A stretch of DNA of 64,000 nt, from assembly GCF_021032705.1 (NCBI RefSeq), contig NZ_JAHVXI010000001.1, positions 930,001 to 994,000 on the forward strand, read 5' to 3'. Below, piece by piece: positions 32,976 through 41,263 of the stretch. Source of the stretch: Psychroserpens luteolus. GTDB lineage: Bacteria; Bacteroidota; Bacteroidia; Flavobacteriales; Flavobacteriaceae. Position 1 is the stretch's first letter. Each line of letters begins with the position of its first letter. The translations under genes and the position numbers were made by a program. Under the pieces are notes generated by a model that was not told the origin of the DNA, searched no databases, and saw only the letters and a program-made list of their open reading frames with translations.

Positions 32976-35051
32976 CTAATCTTCAAAATCTGCGTCAGTA
33001 ACTCCTGTATTAAGAATTGCTTCTACTAATTTTGATTCTACAGTTTGTGGGCCTAAAGCACCAACTTTAGTATGAGGGAACATGATTCCTTCTACTGCTT
33101 TGTAATTAGAAAATTCAGATTCTTGGTTTTGAGTTTGACCTTGGAAATTAATCACAGATACTTCTTTAACTTTTAAACCGGATTCTACATCATAAAAAGA
33201 TGTAATAGCAACAGTACTTCCTGGGATTTCTATTTTGTATGCGTCTTTCCCATTTACTTTTTCAATACCTGAAAGTTTAGCTTTTCCAGAAGCCATAAAT
33301 CCTAACTCAGGAAACACACCTATAGATGGTTTAAGATCATCTAACATGGCTTGAGGCATTGGTATTTTTTGTCCACCTTGCTTCATATACATTTCAGAAT
33401 CTTTTGCAACGACAGACATCATTGGAGATCCATTCATTGAAGTCACGTTAGCAAATTTATCAGCTGTTCTCTTTTCTTCAACCAATACGGTAGCTCCCAT
33501 TGCAGAAGCTTCATATTTTAGCACAACAGATGTTATTCTACTCACTTTATCTTTACCACCAATAGCTTCAATATAGTTAGCTAGTACTGTGTTAGCATCC
33601 ATACCTTCTGGCATCTCAACGTCATAGTTAGGCTTTTCAGTAGGATTAGCATAAGCGTCATAATACTTAATAGGAATTCCAGTTTTTTCAAGATTTTCTA
33701 AAACTTCACTTCCTTTTCCAACAACTATAAAACGAGCGTTTTCAGTTTTGAAATATTTATTTGCCACACGATTAACATCATCTGCAGTAACAGCGTTGAT
33801 TTTTTGTAAGTATGTTGTGTAAAAATCATCTGGAAGATCATTAAGCTTAATATTTAAAGCATAACGTGCTATGGTTTGCGGACTTTCTAAAGCCAATACA
33901 AAATCGCCAACATATTTAGCTTTTGCATTTTTAAGCATGTCTTGAGCTACAGGTTCTTTTTTAATACGATTGATCTCCTTTAAGGTTTGAACAACAGCAC
34001 TATCGGTCACCATGTTTCTCACAGCAGCTCCTGCGCTAAAGCGAGAAGCATACTCATCTACTCCAATTCTAGAACGAGCACCATACGTATAACCATGCTC
34101 TTCACGAAGATTCATGTTTAGGTAACTATTAAATCCACCTCCTAAAATCTTATTGGCAATTAATACCGAGTGGTAATCATCATCTTTCATTTCTAAATCA
34201 ACATTATTTGTCAATGAAATGTTAGATTGAACAGCATTAGGCATATCAACAAAGTTGATTTGAGTGTATTGTGCATTAGGCGCTTCTTCAGGAACCGTAT
34301 AATCTACAGCAACTGATTTATCCCACTTACCAAAATGTTCAGTAATTTGTTTTTTAACAGTTTTAAAATCTACATCTCCAACAACAACTAAATAGGCGTT
34401 GTTAGGATTGAAATATTGCTCATAGAACGAAACGACATCACCAAAAACAACATTACCTGCAGTTTCTTTTGTTGTGAATTCTCCATAAGGATGATTTTTA
34501 CCATAAGATAATGCACCTCCAACTCGACTAGCAACAGCATCCACACTTTTCTCATTAGTTTTTAAACCTTCGATAAGTTTTTCTTTTTCTTTCTCGAACT
34601 CTTCTTTAGTCAATAGTGGATTAATAGCAGCATCTGCCATTAATTCTAAGATACGATCTGAATATTTAGATAGAGAACTTGCAAAAGCACCACTAAATCC
34701 AAAGTTAATGTTAGCTCCTAAGAAATCTACCTCTTCGTTAAATTCGTCTTTAGTGATATTGGTAGTTCCATTCCCCATCATTGCACCAATTAAACTTTCA
34801 ACACCTGCTTTGTCTCCAACAGTCATTGGTTTATTGTCTATAGTTAATGAGTAAGATACTCTAGGCAGTTTATGATTTTCAACCACTAAAACTGTTAATC
34901 CATTTTTTAATTTGAATTCTTCAGGTTTATCCAAAGAGATTTTTGGAGCAGGTCCTGGTTCTGGCATTTTAGATCTGTCAACTTGTGCAAATACACCAAC
35001 AGACATTAAAAATGCTACTATAAATATTGATATTTTAAATTTCATTTTCAT
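32976..35051 (-). CDS. M16-family peptidase-like protein, non-catalytic subunit type
   Basis: The 691-residue protein has a signal peptide (1-22, ending VFAQ) and two M16 (insulinase/processing peptidase) domains in about 30-480. The HxxEH zinc motif is missing: the position reads AGVESLIGAMMGNGT. The glycine-rich substrate loop LGGGFNSYLNMNLREEHGYTYGA is present, as in M16 partner subunits. The last 190 residues (LANYIEAIGGKDKVSRITSV onward) resemble a LolA-like outer-membrane lipoprotein-sorting fold. It starts 8 bases after the catalytic partner gene, so the two should form a periplasmic heterodimer. Confidence 0.88.
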   Translation of the reverse strand: MKMKFKISIFIVAFLMSVGVFAQVDRSKMPEPGPAPKISLDKPEEFKLKNGLTVLVVENHKLPRVSYSLTIDNKPMTVGDKAGVESLIGAMMGNGTTNITKDEFNEEVDFLGANINFGFSGAFASSLSKYSDRILELMADAAINPLLTKEEFEKEKEKLIEGLKTNEKSVDAVASRVGGALSYGKNHPYGEFTTKETAGNVVFGDVVSFYEQYFNPNNAYLVVVGDVDFKTVKKQITEHFGKWDKSVAVDYTVPEEAPNAQYTQINFVDMPNAVQSNISLTNNVDLEMKDDDYHSVLIANKILGGGFNSYLNMNLREEHGYTYGARSRIGVDEYASRFSAGAAVRNMVTDSAVVQTLKEINRIKKEPVAQDMLKNAKAKYVGDFVLALESPQTIARYALNIKLNDLPDDFYTTYLQKINAVTADDVNRVANKYFKTENARFIVVGKGSEVLENLEKTGIPIKYYDAYANPTEKPNYDVEMPEGMDANTVLANYIEAIGGKDKVSRITSVVLKYEASAMGATVLVEEKRTADKFANVTSMNGSPMMSVVAKDSEMYMKQGGQKIPMPQAMLDDLKPSIGVFPELGFMASGKAKLSGIEKVNGKDAYKIEIPGSTVAITSFYDVESGLKVKEVSVINFQGQTQNQESEFSNYKAVEGIMFPHTKVGALGPQTVESKLVEAILNTGVTDADFED

Positions 35052-35059
35052 CTTATTTT

Positions 35060-36394
35060 TTAGTTGTCAGTTTTTTCTTTTGGTAAGTATTCTAACTCAA
35101 CACGTTGGTTAGGATTCAAGTATTTTTTTACAACATCTTGAATTTCCTGTCTAGTAATTGATCTGTAGATATCAATTTCGTTATTGATTAAGTTAATGTC
35201 TCCATATAACATATAATATCTTACCAAAGAATTAGCAATTCCTTGAACACTAGAATTAGAGTTTACAAATCTATTTTCAAATTTATTCTGAAGTTTTTGA
35301 TAGTCTTTTTCTGAAATCAATTCATTTTGCATTTTAACGATTTCTTCGTCAATTTCGGCAAGCAAAGTATCTAAAGATGTATCTCCTAATGGAAGTCCAT
35401 AAATAGCATAGATACTGTAATCCATTTGCTCGACGTTGATAGCTCCGGCTTGAAGCGCCATTTTTTGTTCATCAACTAATTTTTTATAAAGCTTAGACGT
35501 TTTACCATCACTTAAATATGCCGAAACCATATTTAAAACATAAGAATCTCTTGTACCATACCCAGGAGTTCTGTAAGCAGTAATAATACCTGGAATTTGA
35601 ATATTTGGATCATAGAACTTTGCTTTGATCGTTTCTGTAATTGGTTCTTCTTTAGGGAAGGCTCTTACTGGATCTGTTCCTTTAGGAATATCCTTGAAGT
35701 ATTTGTTTACTAATTTCTTAGCTTCTTTGCTATCAATGTCACCTGCAATAACTAAAGCAGCATTGTTAGGACCATACCATTTTTTGAAATAGTTTTGAAA
35801 CTCTTCTAAAGTAGAGGCATCTAAATCTGCCATTTCACCAATATTCTTATTCTTATATGGATGTACTTTAAATAAGTTTTCGCTTACGGCGAATAAAAAT
35901 TGCCCATAAGGCGAATTATCATAGCGTAAACGCTTTTCTTCTTTTACAACTTCGTTTTGTGTGTCTACACCTACTTGGTCAATCACAGGATGAAGCATAC
36001 GTTCAGATTCCATCCAAAGTCCTAGTTCTAGATTATTTGATGGGAATACTTCATAGTAATACGTTCTATCAAGAGAGGTATTCGCATTATTACTTCCTCC
36101 ATTAGAAGACACAATAGTAAACCATTCGCCTCTGTCAATATTCTTTGTTCCTTCAAATAAAAGGTGCTCAAAAAAGTGAGCAAATCCTGTACGTGGCGCT
36201 TCGGGCTTTCCTCCTAAGTCTTTTCCTCCAACATCATACATTACACCAACAGTAACTACTGGAGCGGTATTATCTTGGTGTAAGATAACATGAAGTCCGT
36301 TATCTAAATCAAATTCTTCAAATTCAACTTTTTGAGCATTGGCATAAAAACCAACAAGCATCAAAGAAGCTAAAAATAATAGGCATTTTTTCAT
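35060..36394 (-). CDS. M16-family zinc peptidase, catalytic subunit
   Basis: The 444-residue protein has a signal peptide (1-20, ending YANAQ). The inverted zinc motif is at residues 73-77, His-Phe-Phe-Glu-His in GFAHFFEHLLFEGT, with the downstream Glu in NEVVKEEKRLRYD. The second M16 domain follows from about 200. It should degrade peptides in the periplasm with the inactive-type partner encoded immediately downstream. Active/inactive tandem M16 pairs are common in Bacteroidota. Confidence 0.92.
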   Translation of the reverse strand: MKKCLLFLASLMLVGFYANAQKVEFEEFDLDNGLHVILHQDNTAPVVTVGVMYDVGGKDLGGKPEAPRTGFAHFFEHLLFEGTKNIDRGEWFTIVSSNGGSNNANTSLDRTYYYEVFPSNNLELGLWMESERMLHPVIDQVGVDTQNEVVKEEKRLRYDNSPYGQFLFAVSENLFKVHPYKNKNIGEMADLDASTLEEFQNYFKKWYGPNNAALVIAGDIDSKEAKKLVNKYFKDIPKGTDPVRAFPKEEPITETIKAKFYDPNIQIPGIITAYRTPGYGTRDSYVLNMVSAYLSDGKTSKLYKKLVDEQKMALQAGAINVEQMDYSIYAIYGLPLGDTSLDTLLAEIDEEIVKMQNELISEKDYQKLQNKFENRFVNSNSSVQGIANSLVRYYMLYGDINLINNEIDIYRSITRQEIQDVVKKYLNPNQRVELEYLPKEKTDN

Positions 36395-36466
36395 TGTGAG
36401 TTTGTTTTAATTTTTTTTATATGTGTGATAAGTGTCTCATTTAAAAAAAATGTTACACAGTTTCCA

Positions 36467-36474
36467 CAAAAATA
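36467..36474 (-). promoter_or_regulatory. -7 element upstream of the M16 peptidase pair
   Basis: The reverse strand reads TAttTTTG. No TTG is found at the -33 distance, and the leader would be about 65 bases. A candidate only. Confidence 0.35.
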
Positions 36475-36589
36475 GCGAATAGCAATGCTTTTTTAGTAGT
36501 TTTTGATGCAAAAAAAATCATAAAAACACCCTTTTTGATCATTTTTTTTCCGAACTTTAGTAATCCTACGATTTAAAAACCAGATAGTT

Positions 36590-37045
36590 ATGAATACTTC
36601 ATTCAAAGTAGCTTTACGGTATGGCATATTTGTTACCATAAGTTTGATCGCTTATTTTTTAATTTTAAAGTTGTTTAACCTCCATGAAAACCCATGGCTA
36701 AGATTATTTAATGGTGTCGTTATGTCTTTAGGTATTTACTATGCCATAAAGCATTATAAGTTAATTTCTAAAGATGAATTCTCTTATATTAATGGGGCAA
36801 AAACTGGTCTGGTAACAGGGTTTGTAGCTACAGTAATATTTACTGTTTTTATGGCGATATACATGTTTCATTTAGATTTGCCTTTTACTGAAAAATTGCT
36901 TGGCGACTGGTTTAATGATTATGAAGTAGGCGCTAATATTTTACTCTTTATTATCTTTATTGAAGGTTTAGCCTCGACTGTTGTATTATCTTTAGGATTT
37001 ATGCAACTCTTCAAAAAAAGCTATAATATCTCTCAAAATCTATAA
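36590..37045 (+). CDS. DUF4199-family membrane protein
   Basis: The 151-residue protein has four predicted transmembrane helices (about 9-28, 38-55, 72-95, 117-143). The pattern, including YYAIKHYKLISKDEFSYINGA between helices 2 and 3, is that of DUF4199, a Bacteroidota inner-membrane family of unknown role. It precedes the rplU promoter, whose -33 element begins 6 bases after this stop, so it is a separate unit. Confidence 0.82.
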   Translation: MNTSFKVALRYGIFVTISLIAYFLILKLFNLHENPWLRLFNGVVMSLGIYYAIKHYKLISKDEFSYINGAKTGLVTGFVATVIFTVFMAIYMFHLDLPFTEKLLGDWFNDYEVGANILLFIIFIEGLASTVVLSLGFMQLFKKSYNISQNL

Positions 37046-37050
37046 AACGT

Positions 37051-37080
37051 TTGTAGATTAAGAATTTAGACGTATATTTG
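37051..37080 (+). promoter_or_regulatory. Promoter of rplU-rpmA
   Basis: TTG (37051-37053), exactly 19 bases, TAtaTTTG (37073-37080). An ideal Bacteroidota promoter 43 bases before the rplU ATG. Confidence 0.8.
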
Positions 37081-37122
37081 CACTCATTTTTTGAACAAAT
37101 TAATTAATAAAAACGTTACGCT

Positions 37123-37812
37123 ATGTACGCAATTGTAGAGATAGCAGGGCATCAATTTAAAGTTGAAAAAGACCAAAAAGTTTTTGTTAACCGTTTAGCA
37201 ACAGAAGAAGGTAAGAAAGTTTCTTTCGATAACGTTCTTTTAATAGGAGATGGTAACAATGTAACTTTAGGCGCCCCAGCTATAGACGGAGCACAAGTAA
37301 GTGCAAAAGTCTTAAAGCACCTTAAAGGTGATAAAGTGATAGTTTTCAAAAAGAAAAGAAGAAAAGGTTACCGTGTAAAAAATGGACACAGACAATCTTT
37401 ATCTGAAATCGTAATCGAAAGCATCGTAGCTTCTGGAGCAAAAAAGGCCGCTCCAAAGAAAGAAACTAAAAAAGCTGAACCGAAAAAAGTAGAAGCAAAA
37501 GCTGCTGCTCCAAAAACTGAAGCTAAGAAAGCTGCACCAAAGGCAGCTGCTAAAAAAGCAACAGGAAAAGCTGACGATTTAAAGAAAATCGAAGGTATTG
37601 GACCAAAAATCGCCTCAACTTTAGTTGAAGGAGGAATTGTAACTTTCGCAGATTTAGCAAAAGCTAAACCAGCTCAAATTTCTGAAATCATCGCAGGTGT
37701 TCGTGGAAATCACGTGACTGATACTTGGCCAAAGCAAGCTAAATTAGCTGCAGATGGTAAGTGGGATGAGTTAAAGAAATTACAAGACGAATTAGATGGT
37801 GGTAAAGCGTAA
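37123..37812 (+). CDS. rplU: Ribosomal protein bL21 with C-terminal helix-hairpin-helix extension
   Basis: Residues 1-102 are a complete bL21 (MYAIVEIAGHQFKVEKDQKV, and the KKKRRKGYRVKNGHRQ rRNA-binding loop). A Lys/Ala/Pro-rich linker (103-150, repeats of KKAAPK and KKAEPK type) connects to a C-terminal domain (151-229). That domain starts DDLKKIEGIGPKIASTLVEG, a helix-hairpin-helix of the type found in nucleic-acid-binding proteins, and ends WDELKKLQDELDGG. Ordinary bL21 is about 100-105 residues, so the gene is more than twice the usual size. rpmA follows after 39 bases, as in nearly all bacteria. Confidence 0.95.
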   Translation: MYAIVEIAGHQFKVEKDQKVFVNRLATEEGKKVSFDNVLLIGDGNNVTLGAPAIDGAQVSAKVLKHLKGDKVIVFKKKRRKGYRVKNGHRQSLSEIVIESIVASGAKKAAPKKETKKAEPKKVEAKAAAPKTEAKKAAPKAAAKKATGKADDLKKIEGIGPKIASTLVEGGIVTFADLAKAKPAQISEIIAGVRGNHVTDTWPKQAKLAADGKWDELKKLQDELDGGKA

Positions 37813-37851
37813 GCAAACCACTTAAGTATAACAATATAAAACCTTAAGACA

Positions 37852-38112
37852 ATGGCTCATAAAAAAGGAGTAGGTAGTTCTAAAAACGGTAGAGAATCAG
37901 AATCGAAACGCTTAGGTGTTAAGATTTTTGGTGGACAAGCTGCAATAGCTGGAAACATTATCGTAAGACAAAGAGGTAATACACATCACCCAGGTGAAAA
38001 TGTGTATGGCGGAAAAGATCATACTTTACACGCTAAAGTTGATGGTGTTGTAAAATTCACGAAGAAAAAAGATGGTAAGTCTTTTGTGTCTATTGAGCCG
38101 TTTGAAGCTTAA
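37852..38112 (+). CDS. rpmA: Ribosomal protein bL27
   Basis: The 86-residue protein begins [20 protein letters not shown], the conserved N-terminus that reaches the peptidyl transferase centre, and has the [19 protein letters not shown] block. Full length and in the normal position after rplU. It ends just before a strong terminator. No N-terminal propeptide of the Firmicutes type is present. Confidence 0.98.
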   Translation: MAHKKGVGSSKNGRESESKRLGVKIFGGQAAIAGNIIVRQRGNTHHPGENVYGGKDHTLHAKVDGVVKFTKKKDGKSFVSIEPFEA

Positions 38113-38135
38113 TTTGAATTTTATACAATAATATA

Positions 38136-38167
38136 AAAACCCATTCTCATTGAGAATGGGTTTTTTG
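38136..38167 (+). terminator. Terminator of rplU-rpmA
   Basis: ACCCATTCTC and GAGAATGGGT (within 38139-38161) form a stem with a very short loop, followed by six T. Confidence 0.88.
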
Positions 38168-38248
38168 TTTTTGCAATATTAAGATGCTATTATGGTTATA
38201 TGAAATCTCTCAACTGGTCTGTAAAGTTTCACCAATTATTATTGAAGA

Positions 38249-40021
38249 CTAATCCACAATCTCCATTTTCTTCAAGAGGAAACTCGCATTCATATTTTGG
38301 CAAATCCCCTTTTTGAATTTGTAGTCAAAATACAATTCGTCATCGACGATTTCAGCATCAAAGTAATAGTTCTTGACGTCATCTAATTCTTCGGAAATTT
38401 CACAAAGACTTAAATCGTGAGTGGCAATGATACCAGTCGCATTTCCAGCAACGAGTTTCTCAACAAATTTTCTGGAACCAATAGCTTTATCGGTACTGTT
38501 TGTTCCTTTTAAAATTTCATCTAGAATGATAAAGTACGGTTCTTTATCAATAGCATCTACAATAAACTTTAAGCGTGTTAATTCTGAAAAGAAATAACTA
38601 CTATCGTCGGTTAGAGAATCACTCGTTCGCATACTGGTAATGAGTTTTACAGGCGAGTATTCACTAGACGCAGCACATACTGGTAAACCTACATTTGCCA
38701 TGACAATATGCAAGGACACCGTTCGCAAAAAGGTACTTTTACCAGCCATATTGGCGCCAGTCACAATAAAAAACTCTTGATCGTTAATAGTGACATCGCT
38801 GCTAACACGCTTGGATCTATTTAATAAAGGATGACCAAGTTGAGTCGCTTTAATCACAGATTGATTTTGAGTTATTTTTGGAAACACATGTTCTGGGTGA
38901 TTAAACGTATATGTTCCTAAGCTGTTATAGGCATCAAAAAATGAAACGACCTCAAACCAATCTTCTACTTTATGCGCATAAGTTGAAATCCATTGTTCGA
39001 CCTTATAGGCATTTTTAATATCAGATAGGAGGTAGCCATTTCCAAAAATTGCCGAAATGAGGTTGTTTCTGTTATCAAGTGCATCTAAGTGTTTTGAGAA
39101 TTCTGAGAAAATGACAGAAGCTTTTTTATTTTCAGATTGAATCTTCTTTTGTTTCTTCTGAAGTAACTCGGAGGTAAACGTTTTGTTTTCTATCTGAAGT
39201 AACAATGAAGCATATTGTTTAAATGTATCTTTTGTTTTATCAGAATTAGAAGCAAGGTTATTGATGTTTTTTAAATAGCGTCCGGTTATTACTAAACCAA
39301 CAAAAATCCAATAGCCAAACACACTAATATCTAAGATTTTTAATATAGCTAGAGTCAATAGTCCTATGGAAATAGACGCAAACACCCATGGAATCCATTT
39401 CATTTGCTTTGGGATATAAGTTTTATGCGTTTTTAACCAATCAATAATTTTTGGTGCAGGCGTTTCGGTGGTAATTAAACTTGAAGTGGCTGCATATAGT
39501 TGAATCCATTCGGGATTTTGAGACAGTTCTTTTATGGCGTCTTGGCGTTTTTCAATCTGGGTAATAGTATTGGCTTTTAAGCTTTTGGCCAGTTGTTGTT
39601 CGCCTTCTGAAGAACTCGTTCTATTAAGATATTGGAAAAAAGAGCCTTTTCCGAAGAGATCAATATCTAAACTATAAAAATGCTTTGGCTCTTGAAACGT
39701 AGATCCTGTATCCCTATGGTAAAAATCTCCTGATGCAATTTTTAACTCCTCTTCGTTTATTGAAACTAATGCTCTATGGAGTTGGCGCTTTGCTTTTGTA
39801 TCGGTATATCTAGACAAGAAAAAGATAAAAATGCCTAGTCCGATAAGACCTAAAACAGTAGCCATCTGCCAATTAGGAAACGCGATATACACGGCACTTG
39901 CAGATGCTATAAATGTTAATAAACGTAAGGTGCTCAATACGATGAGTCGCTTTTGAAGTAAAGCAGCTTCGGCCTTATGCTTTTCTAATTGAGAGGTATA
40001 AAATGATGTTGGACTATTCAT
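38249..40021 (-). CDS. MutS-related ATPase with membrane segments
   Basis: The C-terminal 200 residues are the MutS ATPase domain: Walker A TGANMAGKSTFLRTV, SLTDDSSYFFSELTRL, Walker B YFIILDEILKGTNSTDK and TGIIATHDLSL. The N-terminal part lacks the mismatch-recognition domain. It has two hydrophobic hairpins instead, at about 28-68 and 205-245 (WIPWVFASISIGLLTLAI, ISVFGYWIFVGLVI). The 590-residue protein is therefore predicted to be membrane-anchored and is not the repair enzyme MutS. The family is common in Bacteroidota, with no function I can name. Confidence 0.82.
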   Translation of the reverse strand: MNSPTSFYTSQLEKHKAEAALLQKRLIVLSTLRLLTFIASASAVYIAFPNWQMATVLGLIGLGIFIFFLSRYTDTKAKRQLHRALVSINEEELKIASGDFYHRDTGSTFQEPKHFYSLDIDLFGKGSFFQYLNRTSSSEGEQQLAKSLKANTITQIEKRQDAIKELSQNPEWIQLYAATSSLITTETPAPKIIDWLKTHKTYIPKQMKWIPWVFASISIGLLTLAILKILDISVFGYWIFVGLVITGRYLKNINNLASNSDKTKDTFKQYASLLLQIENKTFTSELLQKKQKKIQSENKKASVIFSEFSKHLDALDNRNNLISAIFGNGYLLSDIKNAYKVEQWISTYAHKVEDWFEVVSFFDAYNSLGTYTFNHPEHVFPKITQNQSVIKATQLGHPLLNRSKRVSSDVTINDQEFFIVTGANMAGKSTFLRTVSLHIVMANVGLPVCAASSEYSPVKLITSMRTSDSLTDDSSYFFSELTRLKFIVDAIDKEPYFIILDEILKGTNSTDKAIGSRKFVEKLVAGNATGIIATHDLSLCEISEELDDVKNYYFDAEIVDDELYFDYKFKKGICQNMNASFLLKKMEIVD

Positions 40022-40049
40022 AGTTTAATTTGAGGTATAAAGAAACAAA

Positions 40050-40076
40050 AAAACCCAAGTCGTTACAACTTGGGCT
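40050..40076 (-). terminator. Terminator of the succinate dehydrogenase operon
   Basis: CCCAAGT (40054-40060) and ACTTGGG (40068-40074) form the stem. The reverse strand continues with seven T. It lies 30 bases after the sdhB stop. Confidence 0.8.
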
Positions 40077-40105
40077 AAAATATATTTAGAATGTGGTTGG
40101 TTAGT

Positions 40106-40852
40106 TTAACCTTTAAGTGATGCTTTTAAATATTCTTGGTTCATACGTGCAATATTTTCTAAAGAAATTCCTTTAGGACACTCTACTTCGCAAGCTCCAG
40201 TATTGGTACAGTTACCAAAACCTTCTTCATCCATTTGTTTTACCATATTTAATACACGATCTGTAGCTTCAACTTGACCTTGTGGTAATAAGGCAAATTG
40301 AGACACTTTTGCACCAACAAATAGCATGGCACTCGAGTTTTTACAGGTTGCTACACATGCACCACAACCAATGCAAGTTGCTGCACTAAAGGCATCGTCT
40401 GCATCATGTTTGTTTATAGGAATTGCATTGGCATCAATTGTATTTCCAGAGGTATTTACAGAAATGAATCCTCCTGCATGTTGGATGCGATCAAAAGAAC
40501 TTCTATCAACAATTAAATCTTTTATTACAGGAAAGGCTTTTGCTCTAAATGGCTCGATGTAAATAGTATCACCATCTTTAAATTTCCTCATGTGCAATTG
40601 ACATGTTGTAATGCCTCTATCTGGCCCGTGAGCTTCTCCATTGATGTATAGAGAGCACATACCACAAATTCCTTCACGACAATCGTGGTCAAAAGCCACA
40701 GGTTCATCGTCTTTGGCAACCAGACTTTCATTTAAAACGTCCAGCATTTCCAAAAAAGACATATCTGGAGAGACATCACTAATTTGATAGTCTACCATTT
40801 TCCCTTTGTCGTTGGCGTTTTTTTGACGCCATATTTTTAATGTTAAATTCAT
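40106..40852 (-). CDS. sdhB: Succinate dehydrogenase/fumarate reductase iron-sulphur subunit
   Basis: The 248-residue protein carries the three cluster motifs. The 2Fe-2S set is [19 protein letters not shown] plus a later Cys in [19 protein letters not shown] and [14 protein letters not shown] provide the 4Fe-4S and 3Fe-4S ligands. It passes electrons from the flavoprotein to the quinone site on the membrane subunit. It is the last gene of the sdh operon, 12 bases after a small membrane-protein gene and just before a terminator. Confidence 0.97.
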   Translation of the reverse strand: MNLTLKIWRQKNANDKGKMVDYQISDVSPDMSFLEMLDVLNESLVAKDDEPVAFDHDCREGICGMCSLYINGEAHGPDRGITTCQLHMRKFKDGDTIYIEPFRAKAFPVIKDLIVDRSSFDRIQHAGGFISVNTSGNTIDANAIPINKHDADDAFSAATCIGCGACVATCKNSSAMLFVGAKVSQFALLPQGQVEATDRVLNMVKQMDEEGFGNCTNTGACEVECPKGISLENIARMNQEYLKASLKG

Positions 40853-40864
40853 AACAAGTGTTTT

Positions 40865-41227
40865 TTATTGTTCTATTCTATGGTCTTTACCTATTTGAGA
40901 AATCTCTAAACCCGTTTTCTCAAAATCGATATCTATACCACCAGTTTTCTTTAAGATAAAATTTAAAAGAGAACACGCTATTATAGTGATTATAAAAACA
41001 AATATTCCCGCAATAACTAACATAAAAATAATACCTAATATTCCGCCGCCTAACATTGCCGCACCAGCCGCTAAATCATTTGAGCCACCTATTAATGACC
41101 CTAATAAAAGAAAAGGAACATATATTATTAACAGAATCAGTAGATATACTAATGTGACTACTACTGCATACTTTACTGGATCAATTCTTTTTAATTTTAA
41201 TTTTAAGGTATTAATATTAGTATTCAT
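40865..41227 (-). CDS. Small membrane protein (DUF3566-like) inside the sdh operon
   Basis: The 120-residue protein has two long hydrophobic helices (about 19-44 and 58-90) after a basic N-terminus, LKLKLKRIDPVKYAVVVTL, and a soluble C-terminus, GGIDIDFEKTGLEIS. The pattern resembles DUF3566-type proteins, though I cannot confirm the assignment. It lies between sdhA (36 bases) and sdhB (12 bases) in the same direction, so it is co-transcribed with complex II. It is not SdhD: the cytochrome subunit encoded upstream is the five-helix kind that needs none. The role in the complex is unknown. Confidence 0.7.
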   Translation of the reverse strand: MNTNINTLKLKLKRIDPVKYAVVVTLVYLLILLIIYVPFLLLGSLIGGSNDLAAGAAMLGGGILGIIFMLVIAGIFVFIITIIACSLLNFILKKTGGIDIDFEKTGLEISQIGKDHRIEQ

Positions 41228-41263
41228 TGTTTATAATTTAGCTGGTTAGTGTTTGATTACGTT

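Noticed and set aside
32976-35051. Frameshift or loss of the zinc site in the M16 protein
   Set aside because: Lack of HxxEH is normal for the partner subunit of tandem M16 pairs, and the frame is intact.
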